Shown here one piece after another: positions 27,213-36,159 of a DNA stretch of 64,000 nt. Position 1 is the first letter of the stretch, and every line of letters starts with the position of its first letter. The notes under the pieces were generated by a model that saw only the letters and a program-made list of their open reading frames with translations, did no database searches and was not told the origin of the DNA. The position numbers and the translations under genes were made by a program. Source of the DNA: GYS-P2D sp964414425 (GTDB lineage: Bacteria > Bacteroidota > Bacteroidia > Chitinophagales > Saprospiraceae); NCBI GenBank assembly GCA_964414425.1, contig CAYPWL010000011.1, positions 17,747 to 81,746 of the forward strand. The letters run 5' to 3'.

Positions 27213-27620
27213 CTAAAAGAAAGGATCAAGTTGATTACTGAGATATGAAGGGTTCGACACCCTCTTCTGTGTAGTCATATCGATAAAAAACAACTTGACC
27301 GTACCCTTGTTGAGCAGAGCCTGATCTTGATTATAGATTTTGTGATGAAAGGTAATCATCTTAGTCGGGCGCTCTACTATCGATGTTTCTATAGTCAGCA
27401 TGTCATCGTACAGTGCTGGTCGCAGGTACCGACAATTGAGCTCCAACACCGGCATCATAACGCCTAACTCATCCTCAAGATACCGATAACTGATGCCAAG
27501 ATCTCTGATGAGCTCGGATCTGCCCAATTCATACAACATAGCATAATGACCATAGTAGAGGTAGCCCATCTTGTCTGTCTCAGCATATAAGACTCGCTTA
27601 GTTGTTGTCTTAGTGATCAT
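27213..27620 (-). CDS. acyl-CoA thioesterase, YbgC/4HBT hot-dog family
   Basis: A 135-residue hot-dog fold protein. YAETDKMGYLYYGHYAMLYE near the N-terminus holds the catalytic aspartate motif (D..G..Y...Y) of the 4-hydroxybenzoyl-CoA thioesterase/YbgC group. These enzymes hydrolyse acyl-CoAs in the cytoplasm; the actual substrate here is unknown. Its start overlaps the end of the arginine deiminase gene by four bases (ATGA type), so translation is probably coupled. The biochemical link with arginine breakdown is not obvious. Confidence 0.87.
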   Translation of the reverse strand: MITKTTTKRVLYAETDKMGYLYYGHYAMLYELGRSELIRDLGISYRYLEDELGVMMPVLELNCRYLRPALYDDMLTIETSIVERPTKMITFHHKIYNQDQALLNKGTVKLFFIDMTTQKRVSNPSYLSNQLDPFF

Positions 27621-28876
27621 GATAACGGCGTTCTTTTTATCGGGCAGGTCATACAGTGTGATCCTCCTCGAGCCCTGGACAACTCAGCAGAAGGTATCGT
27701 GATAATAGTCTTCTCCATGCGCTCTATGAAGTGACCATCACTATGCGACTGTCTAAATACTTCTTCTGCATCCATCACCTTGTACCCTCCGTTCTTAAAA
27801 GCATTAAGCGTCTTCAGATTGCGATCGTAACTAATCGCCACTCCGGGACGTATGGCCACCAGATTACAGCCGTCTGTCCATTGCTCTCGCTCTTGATATG
27901 GACTTATACCTCCACCGCTAAAGATAAATTCCATGTCTTTATTCACTTCGGTTGTGACATACTCTCTAATCGACGGATATATTCTACGGTCGCCAGACTT
28001 GTCATATACAATGACATTTGATCCTTCGCCATCATAGACTATAGGTTTATAACACGATATCGTATTGGCATCGATCCTCGTGAATAATGTGTCTATGTGC
28101 ATAAAGCTACGTTCATTGGGGATATTCACCTGCACCACGTGATCCATCAGCCCGATTTCAAAAATCCGCTTCTTGATACTTTCAAATGCGTACTGGCTCG
28201 TACGCTCACTGCATCCTATCAGCAGATGTTCGGGAGATAACATCATGATATCGCCACCCTCTGCATTGACGGCCTCTGCTCGACGAGATGGCGGGAACGC
28301 TTCGAGATCGTTGAGATCAATCAGTTTACCGGCTTGTGCGACCGGTTGAAATATGGGATGATTGTTGAATATAAATCTCGAGAGCAAGTTCTCTCTATGG
28401 CGCGCTTCCTTAGTCGCCTTTGAGATTAGGATATGATCCTTAATCGTGACTGCTATGTCCCTTGTAAACATATAGTTCGGAATCGGATCAAACAAGATGC
28501 GATCTTCTGACTTGTGGTAACCCGTGATCAGGATGTGACTCAAACTGACAGCATCCAAATCCTGCAGATGCTGAACAAACGACTGCGGCAGCTCCTCGAA
28601 ATCAATAACTTTTTGGATTAAGTCATGTCTAATATCTGGATTCGATTTAATCGCCTCAACAATTAAGTCAGAAGTGTCAAGTACGTTATCCTTACCTAAG
28701 AAAAGATGAAGTAGGCGCTGAAATATGCGATACTCCTCATGCATCAATGGATAAAACACTATGTCATCAAACAGAAGACTTTCCGCCTTTTTGGGTGAGA
28801 TACGGGATATCCCATCGTTGGGCAAGTGAGTAATAACCTGTTCTAATTGAGAGATCTCATTGTCTACGTAGGGCAT
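27617..28876 (-). CDS. arcA: arginine deiminase
   Basis: Arginine deiminase hydrolyses L-arginine to citrulline and ammonia. The 419 residues contain the family's active-site segments in order: NYMFTRDIAV (about 148-157), AEGGDIMML (about 206-214), MHIDTLFTRID with the catalytic His (about 258-268), and near the C-terminus ARGGSHCMTCPIKR with the nucleophilic cysteine. All key residues are present, so it should be active. The other genes of the classical arginine deiminase pathway (ornithine carbamoyltransferase, carbamate kinase) are not adjacent, so citrulline may be used elsewhere. It is first in a tightly packed operon with a thioesterase and a BrkB-type protein. Confidence 0.9.
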   Translation of the reverse strand: MPYVDNEISQLEQVITHLPNDGISRISPKKAESLLFDDIVFYPLMHEEYRIFQRLLHLFLGKDNVLDTSDLIVEAIKSNPDIRHDLIQKVIDFEELPQSFVQHLQDLDAVSLSHILITGYHKSEDRILFDPIPNYMFTRDIAVTIKDHILISKATKEARHRENLLSRFIFNNHPIFQPVAQAGKLIDLNDLEAFPPSRRAEAVNAEGGDIMMLSPEHLLIGCSERTSQYAFESIKKRIFEIGLMDHVVQVNIPNERSFMHIDTLFTRIDANTISCYKPIVYDGEGSNVIVYDKSGDRRIYPSIREYVTTEVNKDMEFIFSGGGISPYQEREQWTDGCNLVAIRPGVAISYDRNLKTLNAFKNGGYKVMDAEEVFRQSHSDGHFIERMEKTIITIPSAELSRARGGSHCMTCPIKRTPLS

Positions 28877-29032
28877 AATTGTGTACTCTGATTAATACTC
28901 GCAAATATCTTGTTTTACGGGACAGATTATTAGGATTATCTTTTTTTACCCTAAAAGAATAGAATAGCAGCAATTTGGTATGTTGCCATGCACCATTGAC
29001 TTGTCGTTCGTCGCATAAGCTTTGGTTTGCAG

Positions 29033-29119
29033 GTTTCAATTCCAATGTGGTGCAATTCAGAGGCATAATGGTAACACGTGACTATTTAGGTTTCAATTCT
29101 AATGGGATCATTTTTACTT
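29033..29119 (+). repeat. two CRISPR-repeat-like units (possible relic)
   Basis: Two sequences start identically with GTTTCAATTC, at 29033 and 29090, and stay similar for about the next 5-8 bases (AATG.G.T). The spacing of 57 bases fits a short repeat-plus-spacer unit. GTTTCAATTC is the usual opening of many CRISPR repeats in this phylum. Only two imperfect copies exist and no cas gene is in the window, so at most this is the decayed end of an array. Confidence 0.3.
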
Positions 29120-29138
29120 TGTTTATTACTATCTATAG

Positions 29139-30245
29139 TCATCCCTTTATTGTTTGAGCAATCCAATACTGGAACACTGGATCATAATAATGATATTCCT
29201 TTCCTTCCTGATAGACAACTCCTCTCCCTACCAACGTCGCTAGCGCTCTACTGGCATTGATATTTTGTTTCTTAGCCATAGCATATAGTCCGGTGCTACT
29301 ATGACTGAGATGTATCAAGGTTTGTACATATTCCTTATTAGACGATAGGGATGTCCAGAGTTGTTGTAGATAATGTCTTTCATTGTCAATGAGGTGTTCT
29401 AACAGCTCTTCAAACGTGGGTAACCTATGGTGAGTGAGGTGATATAAGTACATCTGCTGTAAACTCAGAGAACAATAATATGGATGACCTTTTAAGAAAT
29501 CGATGGTATCTTCTATCAGTTGCTTATCTGGTGTAATCCCCCGATCCGTTAACTCACGCATCATATATGATCTAACTGCATCAAACGGTAGATACCCAAG
29601 CGTAATGATCTTAGCCAGACGGTAAAATGGACTCTTGTTACTTACAAACAAAGAATCCATTACCGATTCATAACTTCCGCTGAAGATATAGCTGGCGTTA
29701 GTCTGTGATTGCACCTTAGATCGCATCAACTTGATTATGGATTGGTTATCATCAAATTTCAGGATGTCTCCATATTCATCAAAAGCGAAACAAATCTGTT
29801 GCCCGTGTTGCTTTGCAAAATCGTCAATGAATGAAATAGAATTACTGAAATTAGTCCACTCGTCGACGGATGGATCCTCCATGCCAAGCAAAAACTCAAA
29901 GTCGTCTATGACCGCCTTCAGTTTAATATTCTTGAGCATGGCCATAATGCTTCCTCTGGTTTGAACATATGCTTTTTTAAGTCCGTGATTGTCCATGACC
30001 TCTGCTGCGATAGAATGACTCAGCTGTGGCAGAGAGTTAAACTCAAATAAATCCAGCATACCTACATAGCAGTTATCTGACTTTAATTTTTTCATCACCT
30101 CCATCACTAAAGAAGTCTTGCCAAATCTGCGAGGTGCAATCAATACAACACTTTGACCCATCTTAATATAGTTGATGAGCTCTTGCACTTCTCTGTCACG
30201 ACCGATGAACGAATCACCTGTGACAGGTTTACCTACTTGTATCAT
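29139..30245 (-). CDS. stand-alone P-loop ATPase (archaeal-ATPase / STAND-like AAA+)
   Basis: A 368-residue protein with an N-terminal recognition segment FIGRDREVQELINYI, Walker A as APRRFGKTSLV (residues about 38-48), Walker B as ICFAFDEYGD (about 146-155) and a C-terminal winged-helix-like section ending YHYYDPVFQYWI. This order is typical of the archaeal ATPase/MNS group of STAND NTPases, common on mobile or defence-linked islands and often single genes. No nuclease or other effector domain is attached. It is monocistronic; its start codon lies inside one arm of a long inverted repeat that surrounds its promoter region, suggesting tight regulation. Biological role unknown. Confidence 0.75.
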   Translation of the reverse strand: MIQVGKPVTGDSFIGRDREVQELINYIKMGQSVVLIAPRRFGKTSLVMEVMKKLKSDNCYVGMLDLFEFNSLPQLSHSIAAEVMDNHGLKKAYVQTRGSIMAMLKNIKLKAVIDDFEFLLGMEDPSVDEWTNFSNSISFIDDFAKQHGQQICFAFDEYGDILKFDDNQSIIKLMRSKVQSQTNASYIFSGSYESVMDSLFVSNKSPFYRLAKIITLGYLPFDAVRSYMMRELTDRGITPDKQLIEDTIDFLKGHPYYCSLSLQQMYLYHLTHHRLPTFEELLEHLIDNERHYLQQLWTSLSSNKEYVQTLIHLSHSSTGLYAMAKKQNINASRALATLVGRGVVYQEGKEYHYYDPVFQYWIAQTIKG

Positions 30246-30318
30246 ACGTTATTGTGTATGATACTAATATATGTATTATTTTTTTATACGCAAATAAGTA
30301 TCATACACAAAGACGTAT
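30244..30318. promoter_or_regulatory. 22-bp inverted repeat framing the ATPase promoter
   Basis: The arms at 30244-30265 and 30297-30318 match at 20 of 22 positions, with 31 bases between them. The left arm overlaps the ATG of the ATPase gene and the right arm lies upstream of it, so the promoter should lie in the AT-rich spacer. The arrangement fits a pair of operators for a dimeric repressor. Ends of a lost mobile element are an alternative. Confidence 0.6.
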
Positions 30319-30426
30319 TATCGAGTCTGTCCAACCGACAATAAGAAAGAACTCTAACTATTACACATGCTCATAATAGCATATGATAATCGTAAATTAG
30401 CCGCATAACTATTATGTCTATCGCCC

Positions 30427-31116
30427 ATGAGCATGTTCAAAAAATTGAAATCAGTATTTGTTATTGAAGAAGAGTCAAAACAATCTAAATCCACAACGTC
30501 AACCACTAAAACAGCCACAACGACTAAGGGTAAGTCTGCTAAGTCACCAGCAGCAAACAAAAAGCTCGCTAGCGCATCGTCTCAACCAAGTGCATCAGCT
30601 AAACCAGAGAATAAGTTCGTAGACATGTTATTGCGCTCCATCGAAGCTAATAATATAGAGGGGTTTGATTATCTGGAGTATAAGCAGTCTCTTCAGTCTC
30701 TTACTAAGATCGAATCAGACGAAGCCAAGCGCTACCAAAATGCATACGCCATGGCACAAACCATGGGCCTGACCAAAAAGAAACTGTCAGAAAGCATCAA
30801 GCGCTATCTACAGATACTCGATGGCGAAGAAAAGAAGTTCACCGAAGCATTTGAGAAGCAGAAGTCCACTCAAGTAATCCAGCGAGAGCAAAATGTAGCT
30901 AATCTAAAACAATCAATAAACGCTAAACAACAACAGATCAAAAAGCTGCAAGCAGAGATCAAAGAGGCGGAAGCAGAGCTCAGTAAAACAGAAGGAAAAA
31001 TCAATGAGTCCCTCGCTAAGGTAGAAGCCACCAAAGAGGGGTTCTATGCATCCTATCAGATGGTGGTTGGACAGATCAAGGCTGATGCAGAGAAGATCAA
31101 GCAATACTTGGTTTAA
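30427..31116 (+). CDS. cytosolic coiled-coil protein of the envelope cassette
   Basis: A 229-residue protein with a basic start (MSMFKKLKSVF), a low-complexity Thr/Ser/Lys/Ala linker (about 18-60), a conserved-looking helical block (NKFVDMLLRSIEANNIEGFD onward, 62-130) and a long C-terminal coiled coil (about 140-225). No signal peptide or membrane segment is visible, so it is cytosolic. It heads a same-strand series leading to a PspA-like membrane protein, a solute-binding/OmpA fusion and an ABC transporter. I infer it is a soluble partner of the membrane coiled-coil protein encoded next. Function is not established. Confidence 0.65.
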   Translation: MSMFKKLKSVFVIEEESKQSKSTTSTTKTATTTKGKSAKSPAANKKLASASSQPSASAKPENKFVDMLLRSIEANNIEGFDYLEYKQSLQSLTKIESDEAKRYQNAYAMAQTMGLTKKKLSESIKRYLQILDGEEKKFTEAFEKQKSTQVIQREQNVANLKQSINAKQQQIKKLQAEIKEAEAELSKTEGKINESLAKVEATKEGFYASYQMVVGQIKADAEKIKQYLV

Positions 31117-31264
31117 CAGCGGAGTCTTCTATCATCGATATCTACTTGAAGATCGCATGACGATCCTTACTTCTTAGATTTTAGCTATTTTGTCGAAAGA
31201 GTTATATAATCAGGAACTTTAGCGATAGATTAGGTCTTAAATCTACTGTAGTTATTAGTACAAT

Positions 31265-32278
31265 ATGGATAATAGTTATAAGCCAAAATCATTTTGGCGT
31301 AAGCCAGAAGGAGTTACTGGAGCAATCACTATCGGCGCATTGTTAATCGGCAGTGGCTGGTTGATATTTAGCGCACTTCCTGCCATCATTGCTGCCACTT
31401 CGACGATGCTCGGCTTGGCAGGCATCATTATGATCTTAGGATTGATCATTTATATGGCACTCGATAGTAAAACTCGGAGCCTGGTGTGGTACATGTACAA
31501 AAGTATGATGAGGTGGATTACGAGCTTGTTCGTACAGATAGACCCGATCGGCATTCTAAAAAGCTATGTCGATGAGATGAGCGCCAACCTCAAAAAGATG
31601 AATAAGCAGATCCTTCAATTGAGAGGGCAGATGCACAAGCTGAAAGAACTCATCCTGAAAAACAAAAAGGAGATTGAATCCAACATATCGCTCGCTCAAG
31701 CAGCGAAGAAATCTGACGAGAAATCCCAGATGATCCTGCGGAGTCGAAAAGCAGGACGCCTCAAAGAATCCAATATCAAGTACGAAGCACTCTATAGCAA
31801 GATGGAGATACTCTATCGAGTCCTTAAGAAGATGTATGATAACTCTGAAATCCTCAAAGAGGATGTTGCAGATCAAGTAGAAATCAAGGAACAAGAGCTC
31901 AAAGCTATGAAGGCCAGTCACAGCGCCATGTCCAGTGCCATGAATGCCATCAGGGGTAACAAGGACAAGAGAGCCATGTTTGAGATGGCCTTGGAGCAAG
32001 TAGCCGATGACGTCAGCAACAAGGTGGGCGAAATGGAACGCTTCATGGAGATGTCAGAGAGCTTTATGAGTAGTATAGATCTACAAAATGGAATTTTTGA
32101 GGAAGAAGGCCTTAAGATGCTCGAGCAGTGGGAACAAGAAAACTCTCTCATCCTAATGGATGAAAAAAAGACCCTCTTACTTGAAGGTGAGCAGGTGGAA
32201 ACACTTGACCTCAATGAAACCATGGTTAGTAAGGAGCGAGTGGAGCGAGCCAACCAGTACGACTCCCTCTTCGATTAA
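31265..32278 (+). CDS. membrane-anchored PspA-like coiled-coil protein
   Basis: A 337-residue protein with two hydrophobic helices at about residues 17-40 and 45-65, then a long charged coiled coil (about 95-300) rich in Lys, Glu, Met and Gln. The coiled coil resembles PspA/IM30-type membrane-remodelling proteins in composition and length, but here it is fixed to the membrane by the N-terminal pair. The C-terminus is acidic. Its stop codon overlaps the ATG of the following broken hydrolase gene by one base. The PspA comparison is my inference from composition; a plain structural coiled coil is possible. Confidence 0.65.
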   Translation: MDNSYKPKSFWRKPEGVTGAITIGALLIGSGWLIFSALPAIIAATSTMLGLAGIIMILGLIIYMALDSKTRSLVWYMYKSMMRWITSLFVQIDPIGILKSYVDEMSANLKKMNKQILQLRGQMHKLKELILKNKKEIESNISLAQAAKKSDEKSQMILRSRKAGRLKESNIKYEALYSKMEILYRVLKKMYDNSEILKEDVADQVEIKEQELKAMKASHSAMSSAMNAIRGNKDKRAMFEMALEQVADDVSNKVGEMERFMEMSESFMSSIDLQNGIFEEEGLKMLEQWEQENSLILMDEKKTLLLEGEQVETLDLNETMVSKERVERANQYDSLFD

Positions 32279-33416
32279 TGAAAATCATCTTATATATCAT
32301 CCTCACTATAGTTGGCCTGTGTGTTCTTTTTGTCGCGGGCGTATCCATCTATCTGAAATATTTTGAGTCCTCACCTGAGGCAGTCAGTATGCTCGAGCCC
32401 CAAGGCATCTATGATGATCAGGTGGTAAACTACCTGAGCGAGTATGCCAAAGAGCTTCGAGGCGGTACCGCGTTAGCCTTAGCCTATGTCCGAGGTGATG
32501 AATTCCAGTATTACGGCGTCAAACGATCCTCAGATACCCTCCACGCCGTATCCAATGAAAACTTAGTATTCGAGATCGGATCTATAACTAAAGTGATGAC
32601 AGCCTATGTCATCCACCACTTAGCTGATGAAGATAAGTTACAGTTGGATCATTCGATATTGGACTATCTCCCTGTGAATAATGACCAACTCCACGATATA
32701 ACTATCAAATCTCTCTTGAGTCATACTTCTGGACTCCCACGTATGCCTGATAATATGAATATAGGACTAAGTAATGGTGAGGATCCCTATAAGTCATATG
32801 GTAAAGAAGAGCTCTATGCATATCTCAAGAGCGCCAGTATATCCGTAGAGGCTAAAGGCAAGGATGAATATAGCAACCTAGCATATGGTGTACTGGGAGC
32901 AATAGCTGAAGAAGTAACAGGCCAACAGATGGCTGATTTGTATGATCAAATGATATTCGACCCGCTCAACATGAGTCATAGTAGCTTTCATCTCGACGAT
33001 GTGCGAGATATAGCATCGCCTGGAGTGATGCCCTTTGGAGCGGAGTCCTCTTATTGGAATTGGGACATCTTAAGGTCAGCGGGCGCTTTTAAGTCATCAG
33101 CAAAGCAGATGGCATACTTCTCAAGCATCTCTTGCAACAAGGCCCCGAAACACTGATGTTGCAGACGAAATCATATAAACATTCCGAGCAGGCCTATACT
33201 GGCCTTGGCGTATTCGACAACAACAAAGAAACTGACCCACTTTACTGGCATAATGGTGCTACTGGTGGATTTAATGCTTGCATGATATACAGTGTTTAGA
33301 ACTCTACCGGACTGATCGTTCTGACCAATCGCAGCATGACGACTAACCTCGATAATAAGTTAGACGCCAAGTCCTTTAAAATTTTCAGACATTTGCAATC
33401 GAAACATTTAAAATAA
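32278..33416 (+). pseudogene. broken serine hydrolase (beta-lactamase/PBP family)
   Basis: The first 292 codons encode a signal anchor and most of a beta-lactamase-fold serine hydrolase: SITK (active-site Ser and Lys), YSN (second motif) and the usual FDPLNMSHSSF segment. The frame is then lost near 33118 and the original frame stops at 33156. In another frame the rest of the domain continues (KHLLQQGPETLMLQTKSYK, then the third motif HNGATGG), is stopped again by TAG at 33297, and runs on as NSTGLIVLTNRS to a TAA at 33416. One frameshift plus one nonsense codon make this a pseudogene. Its start is still coupled to the gene before it, so the loss looks recent. A sequencing error could explain the frameshift but hardly both lesions. 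Confidence 0.85.
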
Positions 33417-33422
33417 AACAAA

Positions 33423-35018
33423 ATGGCCCGACGACTAACTATGTTTTCTAAACTATTGATCACCATCCTAATAGTAGGTGCAATTGTTTTTGGAGCTTGG
33501 TATTTTCTTAACAACACTTCTGTAGGTTCTAATCTAAAAGATCAAGCCGAAGTAGAAGCAACCTCCACCTCAACAAGCGTTGAGAAAAAGAGTCCATTCT
33601 CATTTGGTAAGAAAAATAACGATGACGACGTCATCAAGATTGGAGTAGTAACATGGGGCGGTTATGCCGGTGGACAATACTTCAATGAGGGATTTGAGGC
33701 ATCAGAGGAATCAAGATTCTACAAAGATTATGGTCTAAAGGTAGAGTTCAAAGTATTAGATGATTTTGAAGCGTCACGTAACGCCTTTAGAGCTGATGAA
33801 GTTAATCTCCTATGGAATACGATCGATGCCTTCCCTACAGAGGTCAATGGTCTTGGAGATTTTGACCCCGTAATCGTATGGCAAGCTGACTGGTCACGTG
33901 GTGGCGATGCTATTGTAGCCCGCAGAGGAATCTCTAAGGTGTCTGATCTACGAGGTAAAAAGATAGCTGTTGCTGAGTTGACTCCTTCACATTCATTTTT
34001 GTTGTGGATGTTAGATGCCGGTGGCTTAACATTGGACGATGTAACAATTGTACCACAAGCAAGTGCGATTGATGCTGCAGAAGTGTTCAAGGCTCAACGT
34101 GTTGATGCTGCCGTGGTATGGAGTCCAGATGATATCCTTAGTCTTGAGGCAGTACCTGGTTCGAGAGTATTAGAGAGCACAAGATCAGCGGCATACATCA
34201 TTGCTGATGTATTTATGGCTAAGAGAAGCTACGTCAAGGAAAATGAAGATAAGCTTGCGAAAATATATGAAGGCTGGATGAGAGGTGCTGCTGAGATCAA
34301 CTCAGACGCTAAAGCTCGCAGACACGCTGCGGATATCTTAGCTCGAGAGTTTACAGAGAGAGGTACGGCATTAACTACTGCCGAGGCAGATGAGATGATC
34401 GGCAACGTGCGCCTGACCACTCATGGAGATAACCAAAATTTCTTTGGTCTCAATTCTGGCTATAAAGGTGTTACCGGTAACGATCTTTATTCCAGCATGT
34501 CCATCAAGTATCAAGATCTTGGATTCATCGAAGGTAGGGTGCCTAACTGGCGTCAGATCGCCGCTCCTTCATTCGTAGCAAGTTCTACCCTATCAGGGGC
34601 AACTCACGCTGCCGAAGGCGCTAAGACATTTACTCAAGCTACTACGGCCGATGCTAAGAAAGAAGCAATTGCAAGTAAGAAAGTGAGTATTAGTTTCCGT
34701 ACGGGCGAGTTCCAGTTAGATGAAAATGCCAAGTACATCATCGACAAAGAATTCGTAGCGATTGCCAAGGCATTTGCCAATAACCGTATACGTATCGAAG
34801 GGAATACTGACAATACAGGTAATCATGACCTCAATGTGACCCTATCTAAAAAGCGTGCACAGTCAGTAGTGGACTACTTAATAGGCACCTATCAGATGCC
34901 ACGGAACAGGTTCATCGTTGTAGGTAATGGACCAGACAAGCCGATAGCGAGTAATAATACAGAATCTGGTAGAGCACAAAATCGAAGAACGGACTTTGAG
35001 CTAGTAGCTACCGAGTAA
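33423..35018 (+). CDS. membrane-anchored solute-binding protein fused to an OmpA domain
   Basis: A 531-residue fusion. Residues about 8-28 are an N-terminal membrane anchor; a Ser/Thr-rich linker follows; about 70-375 form a periplasmic solute-binding domain of the NitT/TauT/phosphate-like type (VIKIGVVTWGGYAGGQYFNE, LRGKKIAVAELTPSHSFLLW, WSPDD). After a linker, about 415-531 form an OmpA-like peptidoglycan-binding domain (ISFRTGEFQLDENAKYIIDK, IEGNTDNTGNHDLN, LSKKRAQSVVDYLI, GRAQNRRTDF). It would be tied both to the inner membrane and to the cell wall. The permease and ATPase genes follow at once, so it is their binding partner. A second ATG 18 bases inside (33441) also gives a good anchor. 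Substrate unknown. Confidence 0.88.
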   Translation: MARRLTMFSKLLITILIVGAIVFGAWYFLNNTSVGSNLKDQAEVEATSTSTSVEKKSPFSFGKKNNDDDVIKIGVVTWGGYAGGQYFNEGFEASEESRFYKDYGLKVEFKVLDDFEASRNAFRADEVNLLWNTIDAFPTEVNGLGDFDPVIVWQADWSRGGDAIVARRGISKVSDLRGKKIAVAELTPSHSFLLWMLDAGGLTLDDVTIVPQASAIDAAEVFKAQRVDAAVVWSPDDILSLEAVPGSRVLESTRSAAYIIADVFMAKRSYVKENEDKLAKIYEGWMRGAAEINSDAKARRHAADILAREFTERGTALTTAEADEMIGNVRLTTHGDNQNFFGLNSGYKGVTGNDLYSSMSIKYQDLGFIEGRVPNWRQIAAPSFVASSTLSGATHAAEGAKTFTQATTADAKKEAIASKKVSISFRTGEFQLDENAKYIIDKEFVAIAKAFANNRIRIEGNTDNTGNHDLNVTLSKKRAQSVVDYLIGTYQMPRNRFIVVGNGPDKPIASNNTESGRAQNRRTDFELVATE

Positions 35019-35040
35019 TATAAATAGTGCATCAGAATCA

Positions 35041-36159
35041 ATGAATACACTATTTAAACTTCGTGGAGAACTTACTCGATCTCAAAGTCTGCTGTATGGC
35101 TTTTTGGGTTTCGTCGTATTGATCATTTTCTGGTGGATATTGGCAGAGGTGTTTTCTGAAAAAGTGCCCATCATAGAAGGCTATAATCAATCACTTCCCA
35201 CGAGTATAGGAGATGATGCAGACTTAGTTAAATTGGACTCAATAGCTCGTGCGGATTCGATTCTTTTCGCTAATGCGACTGAGTTTAAGAAGGTTTACAA
35301 GATCCTTCCGACGCCATTGGCGGTTGTGAAGTCCTATCCATCGCTAATCACGAAAGACCAGTTAGCTCCTAATGCCATGAAATCCATCTGGATCAATCTG
35401 CAGGGGTATTTCTGGGCCATATTGATTTCGATTCCAATTGGCTTTGTTGTTGGGCTCATCCCGCTGTTCAGGGGTCTATTCAATCGGCAAGTCGATGCTA
35501 TGAGGTTTCTGCCGCTGACAGCGCTCACCGGCCTCTTTATATTATGGTTCGGCATCGACGATTCTATGAAGGTAGCCTTTCTGGCATTTGGTATCATCGT
35601 ATATCTTTTGCCCGTAGTTGTCCAGCGTATATGGGAGGTCAATGACGTCTATCTCAAGACCGTATTTACCCTCGGTGCTACAGACTGGCAAACTGTCAAG
35701 ACCGTCTATATCCCATCAGTCATGAGTGTGATATTTGATGATATCCGCGTACTTACAGCGATATCATGGACGTACATCATCATTGCCGAATTGCTCAACC
35801 GGGCAGGAGGCATAGGCTCCTTAATCTACATTAAGTCTCGGCAAGGCCAGATAGAAAAAGTATTTGCCATACTTGTTGTGATCATAATTATAGGTGTTAT
35901 CCAGGACTGGATATTTGTCTTTTTAGGCAAGAGACTATTTCCACATAAGCACTTCAAGTCAATGGTTAATGGCATTAGAGAAGCGAAGTTTGGGATATAC
36001 TTCTTACTCGGCGGTATGCTCGTAGCAGTCATCCTAACGGGTCTGCTGGGGATGTCTAACTTCGTAATCATAGCCATCGCTGTGATCATACTCTCTTCAT
36101 TACTATTCACAGGATATGGAGAGACCATCATCCGAAAAAATACTGTAGGTCATGAGTAA
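35041..36159 (+). CDS. ABC transporter permease (TauC/SsuC type) with extra C-terminal helices
   Basis: A 372-residue inner-membrane permease. The core has the binding-protein-dependent transport signature around residues 215-245 (TLGATDWQTVKTVYIPSVMS, the EAA loop that contacts the ATPase). Compared with usual 250-280-residue members it has a longer periplasmic loop after the first helix (about 40-105) and two added hydrophobic helices at the C-terminus (about 318-360). The last 8 bases overlap the ATPase gene, so translation is coupled. With the binding/OmpA protein and ATPase it makes a complete ABC importer-like unit, though the added parts may make it something other than a plain importer. 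Confidence 0.88.
   Translation: MNTLFKLRGELTRSQSLLYGFLGFVVLIIFWWILAEVFSEKVPIIEGYNQSLPTSIGDDADLVKLDSIARADSILFANATEFKKVYKILPTPLAVVKSYPSLITKDQLAPNAMKSIWINLQGYFWAILISIPIGFVVGLIPLFRGLFNRQVDAMRFLPLTALTGLFILWFGIDDSMKVAFLAFGIIVYLLPVVVQRIWEVNDVYLKTVFTLGATDWQTVKTVYIPSVMSVIFDDIRVLTAISWTYIIIAELLNRAGGIGSLIYIKSRQGQIEKVFAILVVIIIIGVIQDWIFVFLGKRLFPHKHFKSMVNGIREAKFGIYFLLGGMLVAVILTGLLGMSNFVIIAIAVIILSSLLFTGYGETIIRKNTVGHE

Noticed and set aside
28975..29157. A 60-codon plus-strand frame in the arcA/ATPase gap
   Set aside because: It covers the CRISPR-like repeats, has no recognisable protein and no promoter; better explained as chance.
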